DNA of 64,000 nt from Agapanthus africanus (lineage: Eukaryota; Streptophyta; Magnoliopsida; Asparagales; Amaryllidaceae): contig CM057337.1 of the NCBI GenBank assembly GCA_030015575.1, forward strand, positions 292,478,044-292,542,043, written 5' to 3'. Position 1 is the stretch's first letter, and each line of letters starts with the position of its first letter. Below, one piece after another: positions 42,724 through 54,863 of the stretch. A program made the position numbers and the translations under genes. The notes beneath the pieces are model-generated. The model saw only the letters and a program-made list of their open reading frames with translations. It was not told where the DNA came from and made no database searches.

Positions 42724-44451
42724 TCCAGAGTAGACTAGTGTATATATATCTAGACCCTGACGAGGGGCGATGGATTGGTCCCGCAGCCATTGGTGATGTG
42801 CACCTTAGATTGTATACAGATGCTCACTAAGTGTGAGTACACCGGACAGGAATCGCCGAGAACTGACTGGATGGTATTATACCTAGCGTCAGATAGCAGT
42901 TCTCAGGTGGCATGTGTGCAGATAGTCTGTCGACTTGAGGTCGTCATTTGTCTCGTGTGAGTTCCCACTGTACTTTGATTACTACCCTACAACGGCTCAA
43001 AGGAGTCATGCAAACAAGTTTTAGTTGGGTACAATCCCGAGCCACATGGAGGCAGTGAGTGACTATTAGGGATTCGTCTCTCCCGGTATAGGGAGTCGAT
43101 ATCGCACTGTGATCGGTTGGTCATTACCATAAGTCTTTGGTCAGGGCTGATAGAGAATTTCTGGTGGACTGACCGGTAGATTCTCAGATGGTCTTGAGCC
43201 ACACCGGCATGACTTGTACGGTTGTTAGGGGTCTGACGTTCACCACCTCCCTAGACCATACATGCGATACTCTCAGACGAACATACCGGACTGCACGGAT
43301 ATTGTCACGGCCAGGCTCAGTAGGGGTTACGGACGAGTTCGCTCGTCGGCCTCCTTTTCGACACGTACCTGGGTTGCCGTTACGTACAGCTAGTGCCACT
43401 GATGGACTTGTGGTTAAACCAACTGCCAGAGTACTGTCGAGTCTTTAGAGTCCCACACAGAGGGTTTCCCTGGATCAGGCGAGACGATGTAGACGCCGTA
43501 TGGTCTACGGCAGGGTTTCTATCGCATTCGTGTACTGGCTACTCGAATGACGATCGGACGGATTATACTGGTAGGCTTTGGTTTAAGCCGGATACTAGTA
43601 TTGTAGTATTGGATTATACTGATCTCGGTGTATCCGTATTTTTCGGAATAGGGATACGGGTATGAAAATACGGAAAAGGGCATTCTTGTAAATTCACAAG
43701 ATTGACCTTCTAGAAGGAGACACCTTATTATTGTTTTATTCTTTTTCATTAAAGAATTAATGAGGTGGAAATTAGGAGGCATGGGTTGAAGAATGGCTAA
43801 GTATTTGTTTATTTCATTTGGAGCCACTATTCAAGCATGGTTGTAGATTATATGATTTAATAATGCCATGGTTGAATTACTGGCTCAAGACTTAGCCATC
43901 CTCTCTTCTCATTTTCATGATCATTATCACAAAAGCTTTCTCTCTCCTAGGTTTTCTTGTCTCCTTCTTCCTCAAGCTCATACACTTGCATGTGTTGCAA
44001 TAAAATGAGCTTTGAGATCAAATAATCCAATACACTCACTCTACATCAACTTAGTCTTCTCTCTTAGCAAGTTAGATCACTAAGTTATCTCATGGAGGTT
44101 GGAGCTTGACCATAGCCCTCGAATGGATCCATCTTTGGCACAAAGGAGACCAGCAACCGAACTCTTTCAAGACCTAGAAGAAGCAAAAGAAAGGAGATCA
44201 AGAAGAAGCTTGAACCAAGGAGCAAGGAACCATTAGAAGAACCAAAGGACTAGGAACGAGGGTATAAATCCTATATATAGTAGTTAGCTCTCTCTCTTAG
44301 TCTAGTTTTTGTTAGCTAAGGTTTAAACAAGATCCTAAAGTGGAACAAGATCATGATGTAAAGCAAAACAAGTTTGTTTTGGTGCGAGAAAAACGTTTTT
44401 AAAAGTATTCCACCTCCCCGCAAGCCGTGGGGTGTGCATCATGAACTTACA
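42724..44451 (+). mobile_element. Element E 3' LTR, second part
   Basis: This continues the LTR cut at 3371 (TCCAGAGTAGACTAG...). The shared core lies at about 42960-43290. The GGCC palindrome is degenerate here (CTTTGGTCAGGG, 43135-43146). It ends GAACTTACA at 44451. The next five bases, GCCGC, are the probable target duplication; the partner is outside the window. Confidence 0.9.
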
Positions 44452-46050
44452 GCCGCTCCCCACCTCGGGACCGGGACCCTACAGAGGGAGAGAAGACTCT
44501 GCCCGCGTCGGACTACCAAATACCGCCTCGCTGTCTCCGGCGGCCGCAGATCCCCCGGGCCGACGTATTCAATGACCCACTAGGCGCCGCACAGCTCAAC
44601 ACAGAGATCTTTCGCCATAGTGCCTCGCCCTGAGCCCCATCGCGTACCTGTCCCTCCTGAGGAGGTGTCGGTCAGCTCACCTGTGCCCAGGCATGACCGG
44701 CACCCCCTCCCTCAAATGGGTCGCGCGGACGGGACTCGCCACGGCAGCTCGAAGACAACCTCTCCAGGGGACCTGAGGAACCTCATCGAAAGGAACTGGG
44801 GCCGCGGCTAGGAGCAGGTCTCCGGCAGCAGAGGCCAAAAATCAGAATATGCCGAATCATCGGGATACCACGGTCGACTCGACGCCCTCGAAAATAAGAT
44901 CGAAGGCATGCATCAGGAAAGTCGTCATTCAAGCGACGGGACTAAATATGTCTCCGACTAGCTCACGAAGCCCTGCACAAAAGAGATACTCGCCATCCAC
45001 GTCTCCTTTCGGAATAAACCCCTGAAAGTCTCACTCTTCGACGGGAAGTCCGACCCGAAGGACCATTTGGACGCGTTCACAGCCGGGATGAGTTTCCAGG
45101 ACTGTTCCGATGCCGCACAATGCCGCGCTTTCCCCGCCACTCTCGTCCGCTCCGGACGAGACTAGTTCTGAGGACTCGCACCGTGCTCGATCTCTACCTT
45201 CCATGAGCTATCCACCCAATTCCTCGGCCACTTCGTCGGGAACAGACGGCAGAAGCGAACCATCGACCATCTCTTCACCATAAAGAGCAGGGACAAAGAA
45301 TCCTTCAAAGGATACGTCACTCGCTTCTACAACGCCCTCCTTTAGGTCCCAGAACACCGGGATAAAACGATCATTACGGCACTTAGGTCGGGTCTTAGGC
45401 ACAAGGAGTGGATACGCTCCTTTGCATTAGCGCAACCTAAGACCACGGCCGAGGTAAAGGCCTGGACCGAACGTGAGATCCAGCTTGAGTCCGAGGTGAA
45501 CGCCAACCTGCCCCGGACAGAACAAGCCGATCAGATTAAAAGGGCCCGGGAGGAGAAAAAGAAGATTGAGCGGTCAAAGCCCTACTCCCCAAAGTTTCAG
45601 AAGTACACCCAGCTCAACGTCTCCCAGACGGTATTGTTGGAGGAGGCTAAGGGCAAGAGGTTCTTCGAACTCCCCCCAGTCTAGAACAAGGCGGCGAAGC
45701 GCACCAGAGGCCCCTACTGCGGTTTCCATAGGTCGCAGGGCCACTCCACTGAGAACTGCAAGCAACTCCGAGACTACATCGAGGAGCTAATCTGCTCGGG
45801 GAACCTGGCAACGTACTTGCGAGACAAGCGGCATGCCGACTGTGAGCAAGAGCAACGTTCCCCTCTCGGCCAATTGACAATCGGCCAAATCATGGCCATA
45901 TCAGCGGGGGTACGACAAAGACCGACGAGACTCAGCGTCTCTCATCGATCGAGGGGACTGGCTGCCACCCGAGGAAGAAAGCCAAAGCAGACGAGCCGAT
46001 CATATTTAACGACGAGGACCTCCATGGTATATCACTGCCTCACAATGACC
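44452..46050 (+). pseudogene. gag: Tat-like gag remnant
   Basis: One frame can be followed from 44453 to about 45880, broken by stops (near 44581, 44809, 44959, 45163, 45169, 45343 and at 45682-45684). It includes the gypsy gag core (LFDGKSDPKDHLDAF near 45035; TIDHLFTIKSRDKESFKGY near 45260) and a zinc-finger-like CGFHRSQGHSTENC (about 45718-45760). The frame changes between about 45880 and 45990, leading to the protease frame. The 5' end lies beyond element E. Confidence 0.8.
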
Positions 46051-46775
46051 CACCGGTGATCACAGCTCGGGTCCACCGCTATGAAGTGCAAAGGATACTG
46101 GTCGACTCGGGATGCTCGGCAGACATTCTCTTTTATGACTGCTTTCGGCGTATGGGACTCACCCCATCGGACCTAAGGCCGACCGCCCACATCCTGTTAG
46201 GGTTCACTAACCACTCCATCCCGGCTGAAGGGGTAATCACCCTGCAATTTAACATCGGGGAGGCGGGCCGTACGCGTACTATACCTGTGGAATTTATCAT
46301 CATGAGAATCCCATCGGCCTACAACGTCCTCCTCGGTTGCCCGATACTGAACTCTCTCCGAGCCCAGATATCGACCTACCACCTAGCAATGAAATTCTCG
46401 CTCGACCAAGGCGGGATAGGTCGGGCCTACGGGGACCAACGAACAGCAAATGTTTGTTTTACCGCAACATCTACGTCTGAGCAGCCAAACAATGATGTTG
46501 AGGGCGAGGGTGACATCAAGGGTTCTCTGGACACTCGATACGAGAAAAAAAAGGTCCAAAGGACCCCGGTGGAGCCACTAACAGAGGTACCCATCGTAGA
46601 AGGGGACGACAAAAGAACCGTTCAGATCGGGCCACTATTGATGGGTACTCAGCGAGAGGATCTGGTTCACTTCCTCAGAAACAACTTTGACGTATTCGCC
46701 TGGGCACCTGCCGACATGCCTGGGATCGACCCCAAAATTATATTTCACAAGCTCGGGGTGGACCCTACGGTCTGA
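45985..46775 (+). pseudogene. pol: Tat-like pol remnant: aspartic protease
   Basis: The protease core ILVDSGCSADILFYD (near 46095) has the Asp-Ser-Gly active-site triplet; the later FIIMRIPSAYNVLLGCPIL matches the flap and second half. It is followed by a linker and the start of the RT region (DVFAWAPADMPGIDP). A TGA at 46773-46775 interrupts, and the same frame continues downstream. Confidence 0.85.
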
Positions 46776-47480
46776 CCCGTCACGCAGAAAAAACGAAGCT
46801 TTGCTCCGATCAAGCAAAATGCAATCGAGGACGAGGTAGACAGGATCATAGCCGCCAACTTCATTCGGAATGTGAATTATTCGGAATGGTTAGCGAACGT
46901 AGTCATGGTTAGAAAGTCAAGCGGGAAGTGGCGCATGTGCGTCGACCTTACCGACCTCAACATGGCCTGCCCGAAAGACAACTATCCCCTCCCTCGGATA
47001 AATCAGCTCGTCGACAGCTCGGCAGGCCACAAGCTACTTAACTTCATGGATGCTTTCCCCGGCTACAAACAGATCCGTATGAATCCGGCAGACGAGGATC
47101 TCACCGCATTCACAACGGACCGGGGGGTATACTGCTATAAGGTGATGCCTTTCGGCCTCAAAAACCCCGGAGCTACGCACCAACGCTTGGTCTATCGCAT
47201 GTTCAAGCCGCAGATCAGCAGGAACATGGAAGTTTACGTCGACGACATGCTCGTCAAATCGGTCTCATCGGAAAAATACGCCGAGGATCTGGGCGCGACC
47301 TTCGACGTCCTCCGCAAATACAAGATGAAACTGAACCCCGCCAAGTGCGCATTCGGGGTCACCGGTGGAAAGTTCCTCGGTTTCATGGTCACCCACCATA
47401 GGATCGAAGCTAACCCGGAGAAAATCAATGCCATCCTCAACATAGCCGCAGCCAAGAGTCCCACATTCACTCGTTTCTTC
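46776..47480 (+). pseudogene. pol: Tat-like pol remnant: reverse transcriptase
   Basis: This is in the same frame as the protease. RT motifs in order: KWRMCVDLTDLN, NFMDAFPGYKQI, MPFGLKNPGATHQR, YVDDMLVKS (near 47235-47260), LNPAKCAFGVTGGKFLGF. Similarity stops near 47470, and the open frame to 47771 then runs into the tandem array. RNase H and integrase, normally about 2 kb, are not present. Confidence 0.88.
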
Positions 47481-47651
47481 CACTACTGTACCGCCACACG
47501 GCGGATATCCCGTCTTTCTCGGCAAACTGAAATCGGAATAACGCGACTCTTACGCTACGCCTCCCCGCACACGTTCGTAACACATGTCATCCGCAATGGT
47601 CTTTTTTCCCAATGCTCACGAACCAGGGAAGGTCAGACAGAACCTCACAAA

Positions 47652-48960
47652 ACTGAGCAGCTACTGTGCTCGGTCCAACTGATGGCTGGTAATCTCTTAC
47701 CCTACGACGCCAAGGATCAAAGCCCTCGTCAAGAGGCCACCAAACAGCTACCCTGCTCGGTCCATCCTTAGCAGGCCATTCCATGCCCTCCCGCGCTAAG
47801 GATCAAAGCGCTCGTCAAGAGGCCACCGAGCAGCTACCCTTCTCGGTCCATCCTTAGCAGGCCTCTCCATGCCCTCCCGCGCTAAGGATCAAAGCCATCG
47901 TCAAGAGGCCACCGAGCAGCTACCCTGCTCGGTCCATCCTTAGCTAGAAATCTTTTACCCCACGACGCCAAGGATCAAAGCCCTCATCAAGAGGCCACAG
48001 GGAAGCAACCCTGTTTGGTCCATCCATGGCTGGTAGTTCACTACACACTGACGCCAAGGATCAAAGCCCTCATCAAGAGGCCACCCAGCATCAACCATGC
48101 ACGGTCCATCCATGGCTGGTAGTTCACTACCCACCGACGCCAAGGATTAAAGCTCTCAACAAGAGGCCACCGAGAAGAAACTCTGCTCGGTCCATCTATG
48201 GCTGGTAGTTCGCTACCCACCAACACCAAGGATAAAAGCCCGCATCAAGAGGACACCGAGTAGAAACTTTTCTCGGTCATCCATGGCTTGTAGTTCACTA
48301 CCTACTGACGCCAAGGATCAAAGACCTCACCAAGAGGCCACCGAGCAACAACCCTGCTCGGTCCATCCATGGCTGGTAGTTCATTACCCAACGATGCCAA
48401 GGATCAAAGCCCTCATCAAGAAGCCACCAAGCAGCTACCATGCTCGGTCCATCCATGGCTGGTAGTTCACTACCCACCGACGCCAAGGATCAAAGCCCTC
48501 ATCAAGAGGCCACCGAGCAGCTTCCCTGCTTGGTCCATCCTTGGATGGTAATTTCTTACCCACCGACGCCAAGGATCCCTCATCAAGAGGCCACCGAGAA
48601 GCTTGCCTGCTCGGTCCATCTTTGGCTGGTAATTTCTTACCCACCGACGCCAAGGATCAAAGCCCTCATCAAGAGGCCACCGATCAGCTTCCCTGCTAGG
48701 TCCATCCTTAACTGGTAATTTCTTACCCACCGACGCCAAGGATCAAAGCCCTCATCAAGAGGCCACCGAGCAGCTTCCCTGCTCGGTCCATCCTTGGCTG
48801 GTAATTTCTTACCCGCCGATGCCAAGGATCAAAGTCCTCATCAAGAGGCCACCAAGCAGCTTCCCTGCTCGGTCCATCCTTGGCTGGTAATCTCCTACCC
48901 CATGACGCTAAGAATCAGAGCCTTCATCAAGTGGCCACCGAGCATCTTCACTGCTCAACT
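47652..48960 (+). repeat. 86-bp tandem repeat array, about 15 copies
   Basis: The unit contains GGATCAAAGCCCTCATCAAG and CTGCTCGGTCCATCCTTGGC. Units begin (at GGATCAAAG) near 47714, 47800, 47886, 47972, 48058, 48144, 48230, 48315 and so on to about 48911; one copy near 48574 is shortened. The 60-90-residue ORFs seen on both strands across it are by-products. Tandem repeats in this place (before the 3' end) are known for Tat elements. Confidence 0.93.
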
Positions 48961-49294
48961 TCGTCCCCGTCTTTACTAAGCAATCCCCACCACGACTTCG
49001 GGGTCATGGAGATACCGACTTTTCACCTGTCTTTGCACTCTTGGCAAATGGTTGAATTCAACTCGGCGTGCGATCGCTAGAGGAAAAACCGACCTAACAT
49101 GAAAGCTGTAATGCGCAAATAAAAATATTTACCATAAACAAAGGGAAAATGCGCACGCAAAGAAAACTGCAAAAAGGATTTTATTCATAAAGTCGAAAGT
49201 CTTTACAGAGGTATTATGGGCTCCCCAACCTTACAAAAACGCCCGGAGGCTTACAAAATTTCAGCGCAAAAAGAGAATAAGGGGGCGAGGAGGT
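48961..49294. other. Noncoding stretch between tandem array and antisense ORF
   Basis: No gene is seen. The segment lies downstream of the antisense ORF stop and would hold its 3' untranslated region; TTTATT-type AT-rich sequence near 49110-49130 and 49180 could serve polyadenylation on the minus strand. Confidence 0.5.
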
Positions 49295-50237
49295 TTAGGC
49301 TTCGGGGCCGAGGGGAGCCTCGATGAGCTCCGCATACACCACCACGACCGGGGCTGCGTCTTGAAGGTCGGCGCCCACCGCAGGAGCCTCGATGCCGGGA
49401 GCCGGGGGAACCGACTTCCACCCGACGCTCCCATTAGGGGCCCCTTCCCTTATAGCACTTTCGGGGGCATCCCCCTACGCCTCATCCCCGAGGGGGTACT
49501 CCCCTCAGAGCTCGCCGTCAGCGAACTCCGGCATCATGGCCTTGACGGCGTCGAGGGCGTCATGCCAAACAATGGTAGCGGCTCCGGTATGGTCGGTGTA
49601 GTACTGATCCGACTTCTTGTAGCTGTCCACCGCCATCGACGCTCGGAGCTCGGCGCGCCTCGTTCCCACCTTCGCCGCCTCGTTCTCCCTTCGGAGGGCG
49701 TTCGCCGCCTTCTTCAGGGTGGCGACAAGCACCTTGGAATCTTCTAACTTGGCATCGGCGGCTCTGGAGGCCTCTCGGCACCTGGCGATCTCCCGATCCC
49801 CGGCAGCCACCCGATATTCAAGAGCAGTGACCCTCTCCATCGCCGCCTCCATCTCCAGCCTTGAGCTCTCCTTCCGCTAGGAGAACTCGTCCGCGGCCCG
49901 CATCGCCGGGGCAATTTCCTCGTCCTCCATGTTGACGACGAGGGCGACATGCTGGATGACCTAAAGAAAACAAAGGAAGGTTAAAAAGAAAAGGGGGACA
50001 TCCAATATCGCGAAAAAAATACTGAATGAAGAACTGAGTGAGGTGCGAACACTAACCTAAACGGCCACTTGAGCTATGGCCGCCATTTGGGCCCCGAGGG
50101 TCCCCCGAGGGATTCTGCCCTCGGCCGACCTTTCCATCTCAGAGAGCAGGCTGTCGGCGACGTAAATCCCCGAGGGCACCTCGAAGCGATGCTCCCCATC
50201 GTCCACGAAGATCGGGGAAGCCGGGGAGCGGGGCGCC
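49295..50237 (-). pseudogene. Antisense extra ORF of the Tat-like element (two exons, broken)
   Basis: On the minus strand, exon 1 (50237-50063, start cut off by the Athila-like element) reads VDDGEHRFEVPSGIY...; exon 2 (49960-49295) follows a likely intron (50062-49961) with acceptor TTTAG. Joining keeps the frame (QVAV|IQHVALVV). Exon 2 encodes a charged, coiled-coil-like stretch (ALEYRVAAGDREIARCREAS) and SYKKSDQYYTDHTGAATIVW. In-frame stops at 49877-49879, 49505-49507 and near 49475 break it; the original stop is probably TAA 49295-49297. Extra antisense ORFs are known in Tat elements; this resembles the family often labelled putative gypsy-type transposon. Function unknown. Confidence 0.65.
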
Positions 50238-51954
50238 TGATCAGTCGAAAATAGTGCATTCTCAACACGTTAATTTCCCTACTCTTATCATTCATATATA
50301 GGTGTTTATTGTAATTATAACACATATTCCGAATTCATCTGGAAAATACCAAATAGCCTGTGTTATAGTTATAATCAACATTCTAAAGGGAAATTAAGTG
50401 TTTATTACTACTTGCATTGATCTTTGTATATCAACCCTTATCTCGAGATTGTGTGCATAAAATTCTCCAGGTAAAAGAGCTGGAATTGCTAAAAGTGCTG
50501 ATAAAATACGTCAAGTCCAAGACTTGTGATCTGGCAGTAAACAAGAAAGTATAAAAATATTCCAGACATAAAATATAGCCCAAAAGATCAACACCAAGCA
50601 AGACAGAGAAATTCATGCACCAACTCCACCAAACGGCCGCGGATCAGCGGCCGAGTCAGGCCGATCCGCCACGGATCCGCGGCCGAGTCAACTCGTCGGG
50701 GATGGGAACTTTTTGCAGTGGCTTCTTCTTAATGGCCAAACTTTTTCAAGACGCTTCAAATCTCCAGAAGCTTCCTTCTAACACCAAGTCTTCTCATGCA
50801 AGCTAGCTAACTACCTTCATCTTTAAACTTCTCTACCTTAGCTTCCTATGGAAGCCTCATAACAACCAAGCTTCTGAGAGAAGCTAAACGGAAAGACTAT
50901 AAAGGAGGAGCTAAACCTAGGGTTTGAGGTTGTTCAAGAATTGGGATTCAACAATCAATACAAAATTAGGGTTACACAACTTGAACCAACTCATGATCCA
51001 TTGAGAGAAAGATCAAGCGAAGACCGAAGATCCTCTATTTGCAACGCCGTTCATCATCCGAGCAAGAGATCCATGACGATCCGTGACTCACGACGATCGA
51101 GCCAAGTAAAGATCGACGCCAAATTCCTTCTCAATTGAGTGAGCTAGAGCTAGTCTTGTAAAGTTGAGTGAGAGATGTAATTTGAAGAAGATCTAAATAA
51201 AGGTGAAAATCGTTATTCTCGCTTTCTATTCATTCTCGCAATATGATATTCTTCATTCTTGATTGTTTTATGATGATGCGTGAGTAAATTCTCCGCTTGT
51301 GGAAGATCCGAGAGAATTGATAGATCTAGTGATGATCAAATCTTTATACTAATTCTTAATTCTTATGAGATTTGTGAACCATAGCAAAATGAATCGTTGA
51401 TGACCTAATTTGGAGCGAAATACCTTCTTGATTATTTAATTGCAAATTAGGGATCAAACTATCGGTGATTTTCGTTGCTAGAGGCTAGATCCGAATGATT
51501 ATGATTGAAAAGACAAGGGACGGTGAAGGAGAAAACCTAGTTTCTTCAATTGATCCCTAATCTTCAATCATCATCATCAATCTAGCTAAAAATATTCAAA
51601 AGATAAGATTAGGAATTATTAGATTCATCATTAGCTATAAACTCAATCAGATCCTATAAGCTATTCTTCATATCTTGATAATTCAATCGATTTAGAAATT
51701 TTCTTGATCTCTATCATTTCTTGATTTTAGATCTATTTCTTGATGATTCTTAAAACTAAATTTCACAAATATTGAATCATTTTATTTCTTCTTTTAATTT
51801 TCAACTCAACTAAAACAACAACGAACAAATCACATTTTCTCAGTGGACGATCCGTATTCATTAACGCGCTACATCGACACCGTTAGTTGATTGCGGTATA
51901 AATTTCTTTGATTGTGAACACTTTACATTTTATCACAACGAAGACAATCAATCA
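50238..51954 (+). mobile_element. 5' LTR of the Athila-like gypsy element
   Basis: The right limit is set by the PBS two bases on (CAATCAATCA | AA | TGGCGCC). The left limit is where the antisense Tat ORF breaks off, at TGATCAGTCG; the exact base is uncertain. About 1717 bp. It has no gene. GCGCC (50233-50237) would be the target duplication, with its partner outside the window. Confidence 0.7.
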
Positions 51955-51956
51955 AA

Positions 51957-51974
51957 TGGCGCCGTTGCCGGGGA
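51957..51974 (+). other. Primer-binding site of the Athila-like element
   Basis: TGGCGCCGTTGCCGGGGA is the aspartate-tRNA-complementary PBS typical of Athila and related plant gypsy elements. Confidence 0.93.
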
Positions 51975-52913
51975 TAGTATGCTAATTTGTTTGTTTTTGT
52001 AATTTGAGTTGAAAAATTTATTATTCCATCAGAATTTTTAGATCAAAATTCGTAACAAGTGCTTAACGATTTGTGGTGATTTGTTGCAAGGCGATCTGGA
52101 ATCTGTGGAGCAAGAGGAAAAATTTTCAGGACATCTCAAAAAGTACAAAGAGGCTATTGGAGCAGTTGCTGAAATTTTTGTGCAGGAATTACACTATACA
52201 ACCGTGCATCCGCGGCATTAGAGGCATTATGCGCGGCTATCAGAGGGTTTCAGAGCACCAAATTTCTCAGGTCCATTTCTTCCTTTCTTATCTCCTCCCT
52301 GCTATGTCCATTAACCAATTTCTGCAGGATTTTTTGCAAAAATTCGCAGCGCCGCAAAAAGAAAAATTGTTGCGTGTTTGATCTTAGTTGTTTGCATTGT
52401 TAATGCGGAAAGTAAGGGGCAAAGACCAAATTCAGATTAGGAGGGGATTTCATTACCCTTCCTAAGCCCCAAAAATCACAAACAAGCATCCGCATCACCC
52501 TCATTAACTAAAAAATATCTAGACAAGACTCTAAGGACTGTTACGCTCAATTTGGACAGAAGGAGGTCGTGGGTAATCTATTGCTTATCCGCGTTTCTTT
52601 TGTGGTGTCTAAGGTAAGTGTGTCTAAGGCAAGTGGTTACTTAATTAGGCCCACTACTTACGTAGTGGAGAACCTGGCACTTACCTGGCCACTGAAAGGG
52701 CAAAGAGGCAGTAAAGGATCTATCTTGCGACTTGTCTTCTAGAAGTCTAGGAGCGGTCTAGAGGCTTGACCTAGGTGACCACTAGAATTAGGATTGCTTG
52801 TGCATTGTTTGTGTGAATCTTTCAAAATCCAAATTTTTTTTCAAACCAAACACTAACTGATCTTGTCTTTAATTATCACTTAACGCTGCCACTTGTGTTA
52901 AACCATTTAGTGC
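51975..52913 (+). other. Athila-like element leader
   Basis: About 940 bp between PBS and gag with no convincing gene; it contains a short ORF (52073-52381) without recognisable features. A repeated TGTCTAAGGTAAGTG / TGTCTAAGGCAAGTG motif near 52607-52634 is the only local repeat I noticed. Confidence 0.65.
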
Positions 52914-54863
52914 ATGCACGGATGGACACGGGATTCTAGTGCCCGTCTTGTCAGCGTTCCACCGATCGACTCTAAAGTCGGTAATTCTACGTCTACTTTT
53001 TCTTTACCCAGTACCACATCCACTTCGATGGACGGTTCTCCATCGAACTTCTTTAACACCACTCTGCCACCATCCGCAGGTGCGCAGAATCCACCCCGCA
53101 TTTCTCTCCAAGAGATATGCTACCCTATGCGAGGTCATCTTTCGACTTGTCTCACCATTCCACCAGCCAATGGGGACAATTTTGAAATCAAACCTCAATA
53201 CATCAATCTTCTACCAAAATATCACTGTCTCGAGTATGAAGACGCATACGTCTTGATCACCAAATTTGAAAATGTATGCGCTATGATGGGTACTTCACAG
53301 ATTTTTGTGGATGCTATGAGATTACGTCTTCTCCCATTCACTTTGTGCGATATAGCTGAGAAGTGGCTTTATAACACAGCCACACATTCTATTTCGAACT
53401 GGGGAGAATTCGTAACAGCTTTCCTTAAGAAATTCTACCCTACTCATAAAAAAGCTCGAGTCTGTAGCGAAATAAATCAATTTACCCAGCTTCCAAATGA
53501 ACCATTCTCGAAGTTTTTTGAACGCTTCAAAGATGTGTTAGTTCAATGTCCTCATCACGGACTCCCTAGATGGGATCTGTGCAGAATCATATATGAGGGC
53601 ATTAATCCTACAACAAAACAGAATCTTGAATATATGTGTCAAGGCACCTTCATGACTAAAGATGATGGTGAAGCCTGGAGATCTTTAGAAGATTTCACTG
53701 AAAAATCTTTACAGTGGGAGAGTGTAAACCAGTCATCGTCTAGGGGTGGCATTCATCAACTTGATGTTTCCATAGGAGTTAGAGCTGAAATGGCAGCAAT
53801 ACAAAAGAAACTCAAAGTTATGGAACATAAATTTTTAGCAGCCTCCCTAAATCAGATGTCACTTTCCAAAACTGTCTGTTGATATTGTTCCGATCCATCA
53901 CATCTTACGGAAGAATGTCCATTGAATTCTCCTTTTCAAGGTCAAGAGCATACCAATGCTGCTTTCCAACAAAGACCTAGAAACGATCCGTATTCTTCCA
54001 CTTATAATCAGGGTTGGAGGAATCACCCTAACTTTGCTTGGAACCAACAACAAACTCAAAACACGGTTCCAAATCAAAATAATTTCCAAAGGGTCCCTCC
54101 ACCATAACAGCAACCACTACAAATATGTCAGCAACCCTACCAATCACAAAACTTTCAAACTCCAGTCAACACACCTGCACCATATAATCCTTTGCAGTTG
54201 ACCGGTACTGATGAATCCTCTTCAGTCGCACAAACCATGAATTTGTTGCTGAAAATTTTCATGAAAGTTTCGGCTGACGTTAAGTCTTCTGTCGATGATA
54301 TAAAGAAAAACTCTGCCTCCCAAGCTGAGAGTATAAAATCGATGGAAGCTCAAATTGCTCAATTAAAAGCCGAGATGAGTGCTGGAGAGAAAGGGAAACT
54401 TCCGTCTCAACCCCTACCGAATCCTGGGCATTCACAACACTACAATGTGAATGCCATTACAACGTTGAGATCAGGAAGAGTGCTGAATAATCAAGTTGGG
54501 GAAGAGATTGACAATCATGATGAATTAATCAATAATACCCCGGCTGAGATTTTTCCTTCCACATCCTCTTCTACTTCTAATCCTACTTTATCTACCCCAC
54601 CCCCTTCTTGCGAGCCTATTCTTCGTTTTCCTCAAGGTTCGACACCTCAGCATACCACTTCTACTCCACCAAAGACGATCCCCACTCTTATTCTGGGATC
54701 AGTTCCACACACTCAACCTTTTCCAATGATGGACCTAACTATTATTTCTAAAGCTCCTTATCCGAATCGGTTAAGGGGAAACAAATCCAGTCCACATATG
54801 GAGAAGATTATGGAAATGTTCAAACAGGTTAACATCAACATCCCTCTTCTAGATGCTATATAA
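52914..54863 (+). pseudogene. gag: Athila-like gag remnant
   Basis: The first 322 codons are open (52914-53882) and hold the retrotransposon gag core: LRLLPFTLCDIAEKWLYN, FLKKFYPTHKKARVCSEI, PFSKFFERFKDVLVQCPHHG. A TGA at 53880-53882 and TAA codons at 54105-54107 and 54861-54863 interrupt the same frame. After the first stop comes a degenerate zinc knuckle (YCSDPSHLTEECP) and Gln/Asn- and Pro-rich sequence. Since only stops and no frameshift intervene, decay has been by point mutation. Confidence 0.85.

Larger units (their letters stand above)
44452..50237 (+). mobile_element. Tat-like gypsy element (decayed, internal part only)
   Basis: The visible parts are gag, protease and RT on the plus strand, an 86-bp tandem array, and an antisense ORF: the arrangement known for the Tat lineage (Grande, RIRE2, Cinful, Retand). 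No LTR is in view: the left part is cut off by E, the right by the Athila-like element. RNase H and integrase are missing between RT and the array. Confidence 0.8.

Noticed and set aside
47652-48960. Regular repeat spacing that might suggest a CRISPR array
   Set aside because: The units are 86-bp head-to-tail repeats similar along their whole length, with no unique spacers and no cas genes, inside a plant gypsy element.
47955-48979. A ladder of 60-90-residue ORFs on both strands
   Set aside because: They repeat with the 86-bp unit, have no independent start context and resemble each other only because of the tandem repeat.
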